Assembly: GCA_017882505.1 (NCBI GenBank)
Contig: JADGPJ010000011.1
Location: 1 to 48,619, forward strand
Length of the DNA stretch: 48,619 nt
Source of the DNA: Solirubrobacterales bacterium
GTDB taxonomy: Bacteria > Actinomycetota > Thermoleophilia > Solirubrobacterales > 70-9
Direction of reading: 5' to 3'
Below, in pieces: positions 15,480-25,247 of the stretch (positions are counted from its first letter, which is position 1; the number at the start of each line of letters is the position of its first letter). The position numbers and the translations under genes were made by a program. The notes under the pieces are model-generated. The model saw only the letters and a list, made by a program, of their open reading frames with translations, did no database searches and had not been told where the DNA came from.

Positions 15480-16976
15480 GTGCTCGCCACCGCCCGGACC
15501 TTCACCCTCGACGGCATCTCCGCCCGCCCGGTCCGGGTCGAGGTCGACGTCCACCGGGGCCTGCCCGGCTTCGCGATCGTCGGCCTGCCCGACGCGGCGG
15601 TCAGGGAGGCGCGGGAGCGGGTGCGGGCGGCGCTGGTCAACTGCGGTTTCGAGTTCCCGTTGCGCCGGATCGTCGTCAACCTCGCTCCGGCGAGCCTGCG
15701 CAAGGCCGGGCCGGGGATGGACCTGGCGATCGCCGCGGCGCTGCTCAGCGCCTCCGGTCAGCTCGAGTGGGAGGCGCTGTCGCAGGTGGCGCTGGCCGGC
15801 GAGCTGGCGCTGGACGGTTCGACCAGGCCGGTCAACGGGGCCCTGGCGATCGCCGAGGCGGCGCGCGAGGGTGGGGCGGAGGCGATCGTCCTGCCGGCCG
15901 AGAACGCGCCCGAGGCGGCGCTGGCGGAGGGGATCGACGTGGTCTCGCTCGACGGCCTCGGCCGGCTGCCGGCGTTGGCGACGGGCGAGTGGGAGCCGGA
16001 GCGCCCTGAGGCGCTGCCGCTTCAACTCGGGGCGCCGGCCGGCGCCCCCGATCTCGCCGACCTGCGCGGCCAGCCGCACCTGCGACACGCGCTCGAGGTA
16101 GCCGCCGCGGGGGGTCACAGCCTGCTGATGATCGGTCCCCCCGGCGCCGGGAAGTCGCTGGCGGCCAGCCGGCTGCCATCGATCCTGCCGCCGCTGGCCT
16201 CGGTCGAGGCGCTTGAGGTCGCCCGCATCGCGAGCGCCTGCGGCCGGCTCGGCGGTGCGACGCCGGGGGGCCGGCCGTTCCGGGCGCCACACCACACGAT
16301 CAGCCCTGCCGGCCTGATCGGCGGCGGCACCCCGCCACGCCCCGGAGAGGCGACCCTGGCTCACCGCGGCGTCCTCTTCCTCGACGAGCTCTGCGAGTTC
16401 CGCCGCGACTCGCTGGAGGCGCTGCGAGCCCCACTGGAGTCGGGCGAAGTCTCGATCGCCCGGGCCGGCAGCCGGCGCAGCCTTCCCTGCCGCTTCATGC
16501 TGATCGCCGCCGCCAACCCCTGTCCCTGCGGCCGCGGCGAAGCCGACCCCGACTGCAGCTGCGCGCCGGTCTCCGTGCAGCGCTACCAGGGGCGGCTCAG
16601 CGGCGCCCTGGCGGATCGCATCGACATCCTCGCCGCGGTGCGCCAGCCTTCGGCGGCGGAGATCGGCGGCGGCGAGGGGGAGAGCTCGGCTGATGTGAGG
16701 GAGCGGGTGATCGCCGCTCGCGAGCGTCAGGAGCGGCGCCTGGGCCCGGGACGGTGCAACGCCGAGATGACGCCCGGCGAGGCCCGTGAGTGCGCCCTGC
16801 GGCCGCAGGCGGGGGCTCTGCTGGCGGAGCTCTACGCGCGCCAGCGCCTCAGCGGTCGCGCCCACGACCGGGCGCTGCGGTTGGCGCAGACGATCGCCGA
16901 CCTGGCCGGCGCCGACTCGATCGGCGAGGACCAGATGGCACAGGCGTTGCAGTTGCGGAGGCGAGATCGTGGTTGA
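15480..16976 (+). CDS. comM: ComM/YifB family Mg-chelatase-like AAA+ ATPase
   Basis: The 498-residue protein has the N-terminal ChlI-like domain (GLPGFAIVGLPDAAVREARERV; NLAPASLRKAGPGMDLAIA). An AAA+ module follows with Walker A GPPGAGKS at about 219-226, the FRAPHHTIS motif, Walker B GVLFLDEL and a cysteine-rich insertion (ANPCPCGRGEADPDCSC). The C-terminal Mg_chelatase_C domain holds RLSGRAHDRALRLAQTIADL. ComM is a helicase-like factor aiding branch migration during natural transformation. It starts with GTG at 15480, divergent from yraN, and is directly followed by dprA, a typical competence pair. Confidence 0.95.
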   Translation: MLATARTFTLDGISARPVRVEVDVHRGLPGFAIVGLPDAAVREARERVRAALVNCGFEFPLRRIVVNLAPASLRKAGPGMDLAIAAALLSASGQLEWEALSQVALAGELALDGSTRPVNGALAIAEAAREGGAEAIVLPAENAPEAALAEGIDVVSLDGLGRLPALATGEWEPERPEALPLQLGAPAGAPDLADLRGQPHLRHALEVAAAGGHSLLMIGPPGAGKSLAASRLPSILPPLASVEALEVARIASACGRLGGATPGGRPFRAPHHTISPAGLIGGGTPPRPGEATLAHRGVLFLDELCEFRRDSLEALRAPLESGEVSIARAGSRRSLPCRFMLIAAANPCPCGRGEADPDCSCAPVSVQRYQGRLSGALADRIDILAAVRQPSAAEIGGGEGESSADVRERVIAARERQERRLGPGRCNAEMTPGEARECALRPQAGALLAELYARQRLSGRAHDRALRLAQTIADLAGADSIGEDQMAQALQLRRRDRG

Positions 16977-18093
16977 GCCGCACGCCTGTCCGGAATGCCT
17001 GCGCCGCTCCTGGCTGCTGGCCCTGCTCGGCCCCTACGTCGAGCGGATCGCGACCGGCTCGCCCGGCTCACGCTCACCTGAACTGCTGAAACTCTCCAAC
17101 GAGGATCTGGTCGAGGTGGCCGCACCGAAAGTGGCCGCGCAACTGCTCGCCCGCGTCGAGGCGACACCGGAGCACCGCCTCGAGGAAGGGCTGGTTGCGG
17201 CCCAGTGCTGGGCCTGCTGCCGCCACGGCGACCTGTACCCGGCTTCGCTGCGGGACGCCGCCGACGCCCCCTGGGCCCTGATCGGCCGCGGCGACCCGAC
17301 CCTGCTCGAAGGCCTCGAGCCGTTCGGGACGGTGACGATCGTCGGGGCCCGTCGCGCCACCTCCTACGGCCGCGAGATCGCCCGCGAGCTCGGGCGGGAA
17401 CTGGCCAGCGCCGGGATGGTCGTCGTCAGCGGCCTCGCCTTCGGCATCGACGCCTGCGCCCACCGCGGCGCCCTCGACGGCGGTCGCACCATCGCGATAC
17501 TCGGCTGCGGCCCCGACAACGCCTATCCCGCGGCCCACCGCTCGCTCTGGCGCCGCATCTGCGAAAGCGGCCTGGTGATCTCCGAGTTCCCCCCCGGCGC
17601 GGCCCCCTGGCGCTGGACCTTTCCCGCCCGCAACCGGATCATGGCGGCGCTCGCCGGGATGACCGTCGTCGTCGAGGGCGCCGCCCGCTCCGGCTCGCTG
17701 ATCACCGCCGACCTCGCGGCGGACCTCGGCCGCGACCTCGGCGCCGTGCCCGGCCCGGTCACCTCGCGGGCGTCGGCTGGCCCCAACAACCTCCTCGCCG
17801 GCGGCGCCTGCCTGGTCCGCGACGCCCAGGATGTCCTCGACGCGATGCTGGGGCCGGGCACGACCAGCATCGAACGCTTCGGTCCCTCGCTCGACCCCGG
17901 CCTCGCCGCCGTCCTGGCCGCGGTCGACGCCGGCGAGTCCAGCTGCGACGCCGTCGCCGCGACCCTCGGCCTCCCCGGCCCCGAAATCGCCGCCACCCTC
18001 GCCCGCCTCGAGCTGCTCGGCTACGTCTCCTGCTCGCCGATGGGGGTCTATTCGAGGACGCTGCTGGCGTCGCCGTCCGAGACCGCCATCTAG
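16969..18093 (+). CDS. dprA: DNA-processing protein DprA
   Basis: The start is GTG 16969, overlapping the comM stop and preceded by GGAGG, giving 374 residues. The Rossmann-like DprA core is complete: [69 protein letters not shown] and [20 protein letters not shown]-terminal winged-helix segment follows ([19 protein letters not shown]). An N-terminal piece has CPECLRRSW and a second CW-CC pair, possibly a small metal site. DprA loads RecA onto incoming single-stranded DNA. It is in the usual place after comM, and thiD begins nine bases downstream. Confidence 0.95.
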   Translation: MVEPHACPECLRRSWLLALLGPYVERIATGSPGSRSPELLKLSNEDLVEVAAPKVAAQLLARVEATPEHRLEEGLVAAQCWACCRHGDLYPASLRDAADAPWALIGRGDPTLLEGLEPFGTVTIVGARRATSYGREIARELGRELASAGMVVVSGLAFGIDACAHRGALDGGRTIAILGCGPDNAYPAAHRSLWRRICESGLVISEFPPGAAPWRWTFPARNRIMAALAGMTVVVEGAARSGSLITADLAADLGRDLGAVPGPVTSRASAGPNNLLAGGACLVRDAQDVLDAMLGPGTTSIERFGPSLDPGLAAVLAAVDAGESSCDAVAATLGLPGPEIAATLARLELLGYVSCSPMGVYSRTLLASPSETAI

Positions 18094-18102
18094 GCTCCCC
18101 GG

Positions 18103-18906
18103 GTGGCCACGCGACCCGTACCCGCGGTGCTCTCGATCGCCGGCTCCGACTCCGGCGGCGGAGCCGGTATCCAGGCCGATCTCAAGGCCTTCGCCCGCTG
18201 CGGCGTGCACGGGATGACGGCGATCACCGCGATCACCGCGCAGAACACGATCGGGGTCGAGATGGTCGAGGCGATCTCTCCCCGGATCATCGTGGCCCAA
18301 GTGCGGGCCGTCGCCGAGGACATCGGCGTCGACGCGGTCAAGATCGGGATGCTGGGGACGGCCGAGACGGTCGACGCCGTGGTCGAGGCGCTTGGCTACG
18401 TCGGCGCGGCGCCCGTCGTCCTCGACCCGGTGATGGTCGCCGAGAGCGGCGCCTCGCTGCTCGACGACGAGGCTTGCGCGGCGCTGGTCGAGCGGCTGCT
18501 GCCGCTGACCACGGTGGTGACGCCGAACATCCCCGAGGCCCGCGTGCTGACCGGGGCGGGGGAGGATTCGAGTCAGGAGGATCTGGCGCGGGGGATGCTG
18601 GCGCTGGGGCCGAAGTCGGTGGTCGTCACCGGCGGCCACAGCGAGCGTCTCGTCGACCTCTTCTTCGACGGCGAGGAGCCGGTCGAGATCCCCGGCGAGC
18701 GCCATTCCGATGGCGCCGCCCACGGCTCCGGCTGCACCCACTCTTCGTCCCTCGCGGCGTTCCTCGCCCGGGGCGCCAGCACCCTGCAGGCGGCCGAGGC
18801 CGCGCGCCGGGTCGCCTCGGCCGCGGTCGGCGCGGGCCTGCGGGACATCGGCAAAGGGCCCGGTCCGGTGGACGTCTTCGGCCTCACGGCCCAGGCTCGT
18901 CAGTAG
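18103..18906 (+). CDS. thiD: hydroxymethylpyrimidine/phosphomethylpyrimidine kinase ThiD
   Basis: The 267-residue protein of the ribokinase-like superfamily begins [20 protein letters not shown], the ThiD signature. It also carries [35 protein letters not shown] and the anion hole/catalytic [15 protein letters not shown]. It phosphorylates hydroxymethylpyrimidine (phosphate) in thiamine synthesis. The start is GTG 18103, just after dprA. No other thiamine gene and no TPP riboswitch is seen nearby, so it may act in salvage or be supplied with substrate from elsewhere. ilvD follows after nine bases. Confidence 0.93.
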   Translation: MATRPVPAVLSIAGSDSGGGAGIQADLKAFARCGVHGMTAITAITAQNTIGVEMVEAISPRIIVAQVRAVAEDIGVDAVKIGMLGTAETVDAVVEALGYVGAAPVVLDPVMVAESGASLLDDEACAALVERLLPLTTVVTPNIPEARVLTGAGEDSSQEDLARGMLALGPKSVVVTGGHSERLVDLFFDGEEPVEIPGERHSDGAAHGSGCTHSSSLAAFLARGASTLQAAEAARRVASAAVGAGLRDIGKGPGPVDVFGLTAQARQ

Positions 18907-18909
18907 ATT
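18904..18909 (+). promoter_or_regulatory. putative -10 box (TAGATT) of ilvD
   Basis: TAGATT overlaps the thiD stop and ends six bases before the ilvD ATG, leaving no room for a Shine-Dalgarno sequence. If used, transcription would start on or next to the start codon. Confidence 0.35.
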
Positions 18910-18915
18910 TCCTCT

Positions 18916-20607
18916 ATGACCACTAATGGCATCGCCACGAGGCTCCCGCGTCCCCGTTCCGCCACCGTCTTCGACGGCCCCGACCGCGCCCACTCGCGCG
19001 CCTACATGAAGGGCATCGGCTTCGACGACGACGCCCTCAGCCGGCCGACGATCGGGATCGCCAACACCTGGACCGAGGCGATGCCGTGCAACTTCCACCT
19101 GCGGGCCCTGGCCGAGCACGTCAAAGAGGGCGTGCGCGCCGCCGGCGGCACCCCGATGGAGTTCAACACCGTCGCGGTCTCCGACGGGGTGACGATGGGA
19201 ACGCAGGGGATGAAGGCCTCGCTGATCAGCCGCGAGGTGATCGCCGACTCGATCGAGCTGATGGCCCGCGGCTACCAGTTCGACGCGATCGTCGCCCTCT
19301 GCGCCTGCGACAAGACGATCCCCGGCTGCGCGATGGCGCTGGCCCGGCTCGACGTGCCCTCGGTGCTGCTCTACGGCGGCTCGATCGCGCCGGGACACTG
19401 GCACGGGCGCGACGTCACCATCCTCGACATCTTCGAGGCGATCGGCGCCCACAACGCCGGCGACATGAGCGACGAGGAACTGCACGAGCTCGAGGGCGTC
19501 GCCAGTCCCGGAGCCGGCGCCTGCGGCGGCCAGTTCACGGCGAACACGATGGCCTGCGCCTTCGAGGCGCTCGGTATCAGCGCCGGCGGCTCGGCGATGG
19601 TCCCGGCCGAAGACGACGACAAGAACACCGTCGCCGAGAAAATCGGCGAGCTGGTGATCAAGGTCCTGGTCGACGACATCACCCCGAGCAAGGTGATCAC
19701 CCACGACTCGCTGGAAAACGCGATCGCCTGCATCTGCGCCTCGGGCGGCTCGACCAACGGCGTCCTGCACCTGATCGCGCTCGCCCACGAGCTCGGCATC
19801 GAGCTGACGATCGACGACTTCGAGCGGATCTCGCGGGCGACGCCGCTCTTCGCCGACCTCAAGCCGGGCGGTCGCTTCGTCGCCACCGACCTCTACGCCG
19901 CCGGCGGCGTGCCGGTGATCCTCAAGCGCCTCGCCGACGCCGGCATCCTCCACGGCGACGCGATCACGGTCAGCGGCAGGACGATCGCCGAAGAGGCCGA
20001 GGCTGCCCAGGAGAAGCCGGGTCAGGAGGTCGTGCGCCCGCTCGACGATCCGCTCAAGTCCGAAGGCGGCCTGGCGATCATGCGCGGCAACCTCGCCCCC
20101 GAGGCCGCCGTGGTCAAGCTCGCCGGCACCGAGCGGCGACAGCAGACCGGGCCAGCCCGCGTCTTCGAGACCGAAGAGGCGTGCTTCCGTGCCGTCAAGG
20201 AGCAGAAGATCAATCCCGGCGACATCGTCGTGATCCGCAACGAGGGCCCCGTCGGCGGCCCAGGGATGCGGGAGATGCTGCAGGTGACGGCGGCGATCGT
20301 CGGCGAGGGCCTCGGCCAGAGCGTCGCGATGATCACCGATGGCCGCTTCTCCGGCGCCACCCGCGGCCTGATGATCGGCCACGTCGCCCCCGAGGCGGCC
20401 AAGGGCGGGCCGATCGCCGCGATCCGCGAGGGCGACGAGATCACCGTCGACATCGACGGCCGCCGCATCGACGTCGCCCTCTCCGACGAGGAGATCGCGA
20501 AGCGGATCGCCGAGTACGAGGTCCCCGAGCCGCTCTACACCCGCGGCGTCATGGCGAAGTACGCGGCGACCGTGTCATCCGCCGCTTACGGCGCCGTTAC
20601 CAGCTGA
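18916..20607 (+). CDS. ilvD: dihydroxy-acid dehydratase
   Basis: The 563-residue protein is a full-length IlvD. Iron-sulfur cysteines lie in [20 protein letters not shown] and [17 protein letters not shown], the pattern of the [2Fe-2S] class. The C-terminal half has [12 protein letters not shown] and [18 protein letters not shown]. It dehydrates 2,3-dihydroxy-isovalerate and -methylvalerate in valine, isoleucine and leucine synthesis. It follows thiD directly but may have its own promoter. Its last 33 bases overlap the end of the convergent alpha/beta hydrolase gene. No other ilv or leu gene is near. Confidence 0.97.
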   Translation: MTTNGIATRLPRPRSATVFDGPDRAHSRAYMKGIGFDDDALSRPTIGIANTWTEAMPCNFHLRALAEHVKEGVRAAGGTPMEFNTVAVSDGVTMGTQGMKASLISREVIADSIELMARGYQFDAIVALCACDKTIPGCAMALARLDVPSVLLYGGSIAPGHWHGRDVTILDIFEAIGAHNAGDMSDEELHELEGVASPGAGACGGQFTANTMACAFEALGISAGGSAMVPAEDDDKNTVAEKIGELVIKVLVDDITPSKVITHDSLENAIACICASGGSTNGVLHLIALAHELGIELTIDDFERISRATPLFADLKPGGRFVATDLYAAGGVPVILKRLADAGILHGDAITVSGRTIAEEAEAAQEKPGQEVVRPLDDPLKSEGGLAIMRGNLAPEAAVVKLAGTERRQQTGPARVFETEEACFRAVKEQKINPGDIVVIRNEGPVGGPGMREMLQVTAAIVGEGLGQSVAMITDGRFSGATRGLMIGHVAPEAAKGGPIAAIREGDEITVDIDGRRIDVALSDEEIAKRIAEYEVPEPLYTRGVMAKYAATVSSAAYGAVTS

Positions 20608-21513
20608 GTCCGGCCCGTCCAGGAATTCTTCGAGTAAGGCGTTGAAACGCGCTGGCTGCTCGAGCTGCGGCAGGTGCCCGGTGCGCTCGAAGATCTCCAG
20701 CCGGGACTGGGGGATGCGGCGGTGGTAGCTGATCGCCGCGGCAGCCGGGATCACCCGGTCCTCCAGGCCCCATGCGACCAGCGTCGGCATCTCGATCGCC
20801 GCCAGGCGCTCGCGGACGTCGCGGCGGATCAACGCCGTCAGCGCCGGGCCGAAGGCGGGGCAGCGTGCCCCGCCCTCCAGCTGCTCCAGCAGCAGCTCAG
20901 CGCCGAGCCGGTTGGGGTAGCGGAAGAAGGGCGCCAGGGCGAGCTGGCGGCTGCGCGGGTGGGAGACGATCCAGCGGCCCCGATCAGCCACCGTGGGACC
21001 GAGTTTCTTCCAGGCGTAGGCGGTGATCGTCGCCCGCTCCTCGGGGTTCCAGGTGTTGATGATCCCGGCGGCGGAGACGAGCGCGAGGCGCTCGAAGCGC
21101 TGCGGGCGCTCCGTCACCGCCTCCACCGCGATGAAGCCGCCCATCGAGTTGCCGACCAGGGTCACGTCCTCCAGTCCCAGCTGTGCGCAGAAGTCGCGCA
21201 GGAGGCGGCCGTAGGCGGGCATGTCGATCTCCCACGCCGGCATCGGGCTGGAGCCGAAGCCCGGCAGGTCGAGTGCGATCGCGCGGTGAGCGCGCCCGAA
21301 GTGGGGGAGGTTTTCGAGCCAGTTCTGCCAGCAGCCGGAGATGCCGTGGACGAAGAGGATCGGCTGGCCCTCTCCGATCTCGACATAGTTGACCACCGAC
21401 CCGGGCAGCTCGACGCTGCGGCGGTGCCGGCGCCAATCGATCCGCTTCCACTCCGGGTCCGGGTTTCCGTAGTCGGAGCCGGCGACGATGCGCGGGTCGC
21501 GGTCGAGCATCAC
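20575..21513 (-). CDS. alpha/beta hydrolase
   Basis: The 312-residue protein of the alpha/beta-hydrolase fold has the oxyanion [10 protein letters not shown], nucleophile elbow [11 protein letters not shown] (Ser), the acid in WGLEDRVIP and the histidine in [12 protein letters not shown] cap region lies between about residues 150 and 220. MhpC-like C-C hydrolases, esterases and haloperoxidase-like enzymes all fit; no substrate can be given. It is the second gene of a two-gene minus-strand unit, starting two bases after the small upstream gene ends. Its 3' end runs 33 bases into ilvD on the opposite strand. Confidence 0.9.
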   Translation of the reverse strand: MMLDRDPRIVAGSDYGNPDPEWKRIDWRRHRRSVELPGSVVNYVEIGEGQPILFVHGISGCWQNWLENLPHFGRAHRAIALDLPGFGSSPMPAWEIDMPAYGRLLRDFCAQLGLEDVTLVGNSMGGFIAVEAVTERPQRFERLALVSAAGIINTWNPEERATITAYAWKKLGPTVADRGRWIVSHPRSRQLALAPFFRYPNRLGAELLLEQLEGGARCPAFGPALTALIRRDVRERLAAIEMPTLVAWGLEDRVIPAAAAISYHRRIPQSRLEIFERTGHLPQLEQPARFNALLEEFLDGPDSAGNGAVSGG

Positions 21514-21515
21514 GG

Positions 21516-21719
21516 CTACTGCGGCTCGCCCTTCTTCTTTCCCTCGGTGATCGTCCGCACCTCGCCGGCGTTGAGGAGCATTCTCGCGCCGTCGATCCGG
21601 GTCGCCTCGAAGAGCGGCAGTGACGCCGATTCGGCACCGGCGATCAGCCTCTTCACCTCGTCCCAGCCCTCCTGGACGGCAACGTAATGGTCGTCGCCGA
21701 AGCGAATGTAGGTCGTCAT
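21516..21719 (-). CDS. 67-residue conserved-looking small protein
   Basis: The protein begins MTTYIRFGDDHYVAVQ and ends in a Lys-rich tail (EGKKKGEPQ). The centre, FEATRIDGARMLLNAGEVRTI, resembles the beta-strand pattern of small FlbD-like proteins (RLNG..F.LN...I..I), but the match is too weak to name it. No membrane segment or signal peptide is present. It is the promoter-proximal gene of a unit with the alpha/beta hydrolase, with two bases between stop and start, which implies translational coupling. Function unknown. Confidence 0.7.
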   Translation of the reverse strand: MTTYIRFGDDHYVAVQEGWDEVKRLIAGAESASLPLFEATRIDGARMLLNAGEVRTITEGKKKGEPQ

Positions 21720-21799
21720 GGTCCGACCCTAGCCGAATGCTTTCGCGCCTCCCCGGGTAGGCGAGGCCAATCGCCCGACCAGAGGACGAGCCCCCCAGA

Positions 21800-21805
21800 T
21801 ACGAT
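21800..21805 (+). promoter_or_regulatory. putative -10 box (TACGAT) upstream of excalibur-like gene
   Basis: TACGAT ends nine bases before ATG 21815 with no Shine-Dalgarno sequence between. It fits the TANNNT pattern seen before several other genes here. The divergent small gene starts at 21719, so this intergenic region serves both directions. Confidence 0.35.
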
Positions 21806-21814
21806 CGCCTGCGG

Positions 21815-22417
21815 ATGAGACTCGACCGGCGGGCGAAACGACAGCTGTTCGCCTTCGCGGCGATTATCGGCGCCCTGTGCGTCTGGCTGCCGTCGAGCAG
21901 CGGCGCCGCGCCCGTCCCCGGCTGCCACTCGTTCGACAGCCAGGCCAGTGCCCAGGCCTACTTCATGGAAATGGGCGGCAGGCCCAGCAAGGCCGTCGGC
22001 CAGCTCGACAGCGACGGTGACGGCGTCGCCTGCGGGACCCTGAAGGGTCCCTATCAGGGCTACGCGACGATTGGCTACAACAAGAAGCACGACTTCTTCT
22101 ACGGCGTCGTCTCGATGCCCGAAGGCGATTCCGGTAGCGGCGAATACCCCTGCTTGGTCGGCAACACCCACTTCCCCGACGCCCCCCGCCGGCTCAACGT
22201 CTACCTGGTCCGCCCGGGAGCGGATCGCCCGATCCTGCCGCAGCGTGGGCGCGGGGCCGAAGCAAAGCCGAAAACCGGCAAGCTGCTCTGGCGAGCGGAC
22301 AAGAAGGTCGTCGCCAAGGGCCGCTACTACGTCGAATTCGAAGCCAAAGTGCAGTCGACCCCGTACGGCAAGAACCAGTGCCCGAGCTTCCGTTCGCGCG
22401 CGGTCCAACTGCCTTAG
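21815..22417 (+). CDS. secreted protein with excalibur-like calcium-binding motif
   Basis: The 200-residue protein has an N-terminal signal sequence (RRAKRQLFAFAAIIGALCVWL, cut near SSGAAP). It is followed by an excalibur-like module: GCHSFDSQASAQAYF, then QLDSDGDGVACGTL, where DxDxDG is a calcium loop and two cysteines likely pair. The rest, about residues 85-200, is a separate secreted domain with Tyr/Lys-rich strands and two further cysteines. I do not recognise it. It would act outside the cell or in the envelope. No partner gene is evident. The stretch after it (22418-22710) has no recognisable gene. Confidence 0.82.
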   Translation: MRLDRRAKRQLFAFAAIIGALCVWLPSSSGAAPVPGCHSFDSQASAQAYFMEMGGRPSKAVGQLDSDGDGVACGTLKGPYQGYATIGYNKKHDFFYGVVSMPEGDSGSGEYPCLVGNTHFPDAPRRLNVYLVRPGADRPILPQRGRGAEAKPKTGKLLWRADKKVVAKGRYYVEFEAKVQSTPYGKNQCPSFRSRAVQLP

Positions 22418-22710
22418 CTGCGTGCGTTTGGATCCAGGGCAGGAAAAGACCGCTCCTACGGTGGCCCTGCCAGTACTCGTCGTCGCCGTCGTGGCAAGGC
22501 TCTGCGCCCTTGGAGTTCACCAGAGCTGCTTCCATTTCGGGCCCTGCGCCCTGATCGGGTTGCTGGCGTTCGGCGCCCGGCCGTGGCCCGCCGGCGAGGC
22601 GGCTGTCCGAAGACTGCCGCGCCTGGCGCCTGCGGCGATGCCAGCGTTCGCTCTGCGCTGAAGGGGCTACGCTCTCCCGGCGATGGGCATTCCTCGAGCT
22701 GCTCCGATCT

Positions 22711-23256
22711 GTGCCTAGGAGGTTCTCCGCCCGTCTTCTGCTGGCCCTCGGTGCGCTCGCCGGCGCTTACGGGCTCTATTTGCGGAGCGGCGCCTATCGC
22801 AACGGCAATCGCCTCTTCTACCGAGATGGCAGGCCCAACCGCCTTGGCCGCGGAGTCGGGCGGCTGGAAGCGCTTCTGTACGGCTGCGGTGCCGGTCCTT
22901 CGTTCCTCGTCGCGCTGGAGACCACCGGTCATCGTTCGGGCAAGCCCCGGGTGATCCCGGTCGTGCTCGGCGAGTTCGGCGACGAGCAGTACCTGGTCTC
23001 GATGCTCGGCGAGCGCTCGCCATGGGTTCACAACATACGCGCCGCGGATGGCAGGGCGGCGATCAGGCATGGGAGCCGTCGCCAGGTCCACCTGGCCGAA
23101 GTGGCGCCCGAGGATCGTGCTCCCGTGATCAAGGCGTACCTCGGGCGGGCGCTCGGCGCTCGGCCCCACATCCCGGTCGACCACGACGCGCCGATCGAGG
23201 ACTTCGAGCGGATCGCCGCGACCTACCCGGTGTTTCGCGTCGAGCCCCCGGGATGA
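22711..23256 (+). CDS. deazaflavin (F420)-dependent nitroreductase family protein
   Basis: The 181-residue protein has the pattern of DDN-like split-barrel oxidoreductases: LETTGHRSGKPRVIPV, YLVSMLGERSPWVHNI, and RAADGRAAIRHGSRR. These use coenzyme F420 to reduce quinones or nitro compounds, often at the membrane. The N-terminus has a hydrophobic segment (LLLALGALAGAYGLYL) consistent with membrane association. The start used is GTG 22711; it lacks a good Shine-Dalgarno sequence, and a TACGCT about 37 bases upstream may be a -10 box. Its end lies 10 bases from the convergent cyclo-ligase gene. Use of F420 is inferred from family, not seen. Confidence 0.85.
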   Translation: MPRRFSARLLLALGALAGAYGLYLRSGAYRNGNRLFYRDGRPNRLGRGVGRLEALLYGCGAGPSFLVALETTGHRSGKPRVIPVVLGEFGDEQYLVSMLGERSPWVHNIRAADGRAAIRHGSRRQVHLAEVAPEDRAPVIKAYLGRALGARPHIPVDHDAPIEDFERIAATYPVFRVEPPG

Positions 23257-23266
23257 GCCAGGCCGC

Positions 23267-23980
23267 CTACGCGTAGCCCATCCGTTCCAGCACCGGGATC
23301 TCGCGGATCTGCGGCGGCTGGAGGTGGTCCCAGAGGATGCCGCGGGGGCGCTCGTACTGGCGCTCGACTTCGATCACGGCGCGCGGAGTGGCGATCATGT
23401 CGCAGGGAAGGTCGTGCGAGGTGACCATCAGGTGCTGGCGCAGGATCTGGATCGGGTGCACGGTCGTCGCGACAGTGGTGTGGGAGTCGATCTTGCCGGC
23501 GTCGACGAGGATCCCGTACTCGAGGTCGTGGTAGCCGCCGCCTTTGCCGATCCGGGCGCCGCTGAGGTTGACCGCGACCGAGCCGCAGAGGACGAAGTCG
23601 ATCTCCGGCAGCTCGTCGAGGGCGATCACGCGGCCGTGCTTGAGCGCGCCCTTGATCGTCGCCGCCTCCTTGACCGCCGCTTTCGAGAGCTGTTTCGGAT
23701 CGAGGACGCGGAACGGGTGCGGGTCGCGCAGGCGTGGCACGGCCATGATCACCGTCTTGCCCTCGTCGAGGGCGATCCGCCGGGCGTGCGTCTGCGGCGA
23801 GTCGGGGTTGGCCTTGATCACCCGCGCTCGCTTCCAGAGCCGGTGCCCGGCGAGCTTCTCGGCCGCGAGCTTGGCGCCGGCGAAGTTCGGGATCCGCCCC
23901 TCGGCTCCGGGAAAGCGCGAAACGCCCTCGCGTTCCATCGCCTTCCAGACCTCCTTGCGGACCTCGTCCTTGGAGCGCAT
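23267..23980 (-). CDS. 5-formyltetrahydrofolate cyclo-ligase family protein
   Basis: From ATG 23980 (MRSKDEVRKEVWKAMEREG) the protein has 237 residues. It carries the MTHFS-type features ARVIKANPDSPQ, a basic KHGRVIALDELPEIDFVLCGSVAVN segment and the nucleotide-binding GKGGGYHDLEYG. The family converts 5-formyl-THF to methenyl-THF with ATP. This version is closer to the longer MTHFSD/archaeal-like branch than to E. coli YgfA, so the exact substrate is less sure. The reading frame is open for 58 more codons upstream, but these overlap the divergent L,D-transpeptidase and show no family match. Confidence 0.82.
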   Translation of the reverse strand: MRSKDEVRKEVWKAMEREGVSRFPGAEGRIPNFAGAKLAAEKLAGHRLWKRARVIKANPDSPQTHARRIALDEGKTVIMAVPRLRDPHPFRVLDPKQLSKAAVKEAATIKGALKHGRVIALDELPEIDFVLCGSVAVNLSGARIGKGGGYHDLEYGILVDAGKIDSHTTVATTVHPIQILRQHLMVTSHDLPCDMIATPRAVIEVERQYERPRGILWDHLQPPQIREIPVLERMGYA

Positions 23981-24126
23981 CGGCGAAAGATATCCGTCTC
24001 GGCTGCCGATAAGTCCGGTGCAGATGCGAACTTGCAGGCAAGACGGACATTCCAGCCGAATGATTCGAGTACCTAGACTCTCCGAAAACGAGTGCATGGC
24101 AACTCTGGGGAGAGCTGAACGCACCG

Positions 24127-25164
24127 ATGGGCCGTAAGAGTCAGATCGCAGCAATCGTCGTCGTTCTCGTCGTCGTTCTGGTCGCGGGCGGCGCCTACGC
24201 GTATGACAGCTCGCAGAAGGACAAGATCGCCGACGGGGTGACGATCGCCGGCGTCGACGTCGGTGGCCTCAACGCCGAAGAAGCCGAGGCCGCGGTGCGC
24301 CGCAGGTTGCTGGCGCCGCTGCGCCACTCGCTCCAGGTCAGCTTCGACGGCGAAACCTGGGCGCTGCCCGGGGCGAAGCTGAAGGTCCGCGCCGACATCG
24401 GTGGCGCCGTCGAACGCGCGGTCGAGGAGAGCCAGGAAGGCGGCCTGCCGACCCGTCTCGTCCGCTACGTCACCGGCGGCGAAGTCGACGAGCCGGTCTC
24501 GGCCCAGCTCAGCTACTCCCAACCCGCGATCAACCGCTTCGTCCGCCGGGTCGCCGAGGAAATCAACCGCGAACCGCGGAACGCGACGGTCAGCCCCACC
24601 TCCGACTCGCTCGAAGTCGTCGCCGGCAAGAGCGGCCGCAAGCTCCGCGACGTCCTCCTGACCAAGGAACTCGAACACGCGGTCCTCAACGCCGACGCTT
24701 CCCACACCGTCACCGCGGTGGTCCACGAGACCAGGCCCGAGGTAACGACCAAGGACGTCGCATCCAAGTACCCCTCCTACCTGACCCTCGACCGCAGCAC
24801 CTTCACGCTGCGGCTCTGGGAGGACCTGAAGCTGGCCAAGACCTACACGGTCGCGGTCGGCCAGGAAGGGCTGGAAACGCCCGAAGGCCTCTACGCGATC
24901 CAGGAAAAGGAAGAAAACCCCTCCTGGCACGTTCCCGACTCCGCCTGGGCGGGCGATCTCGCCGGCCAGGTGATCCCGCCCGGGCCCGCCGACCCGATCA
25001 AGGCGCGCTGGATGGGGATCTTTGAAGGCGCCGGGATCCACGGCACCGAAGAGATCGAATCGCTCGGCAGCGCCGCCTCCCACGGCTGCGTCCGGATGTC
25101 GATTCCCGACGTCGAAGAACTGTACGACCTGGTCGAAGTGGGAACTCCGATCTACATCGGCTAG
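24127..25164 (+). CDS. L,D-transpeptidase with peptidoglycan-binding domain (YkuD)
   Basis: The 345-residue protein has an N-terminal membrane anchor (AAIVVVLVVVLVAGGAYAY) and a PG_binding_4/VanW-like region beginning GVTIAGVDVGGLNAEEAEAAV. A YkuD catalytic domain follows from about residue 225. The active-site motif is intact: GIHGTEEIESLGSAASHGCVRM contains the catalytic His and Cys. It forms 3-3 cross-links in, or attaches molecules to, the cell wall outside the membrane. It is divergent from the cyclo-ligase gene with 146 bases between; TAGACT at 24075 may be its -10 box. A second YkuD protein lies at 42.4-44.1 kb. Confidence 0.93.
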   Translation: MGRKSQIAAIVVVLVVVLVAGGAYAYDSSQKDKIADGVTIAGVDVGGLNAEEAEAAVRRRLLAPLRHSLQVSFDGETWALPGAKLKVRADIGGAVERAVEESQEGGLPTRLVRYVTGGEVDEPVSAQLSYSQPAINRFVRRVAEEINREPRNATVSPTSDSLEVVAGKSGRKLRDVLLTKELEHAVLNADASHTVTAVVHETRPEVTTKDVASKYPSYLTLDRSTFTLRLWEDLKLAKTYTVAVGQEGLETPEGLYAIQEKEENPSWHVPDSAWAGDLAGQVIPPGPADPIKARWMGIFEGAGIHGTEEIESLGSAASHGCVRMSIPDVEELYDLVEVGTPIYIG

Positions 25165-25247
25165 CGGCGCGGATACTCGTCCTTGACCTGCTTGGTCTCC
25201 CCACCGCCTTGCGCAGGACGCCGGGGCAGCGGGGCGAAAGACACTTC

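Noticed and set aside
17074-20382. Very long open frame (about 1100 codons) on the minus strand across dprA, thiD and ilvD
   Set aside because: It is antisense to three clear genes, has a monotonous Arg/Gly/Asp/Ala composition and no family motif. High G+C codon usage creates such shadows.
21516-21719. Possible FlbD flagellar protein
   Set aside because: Only a short strand pattern resembles FlbD and no flagellar gene is present, so it is left unnamed.
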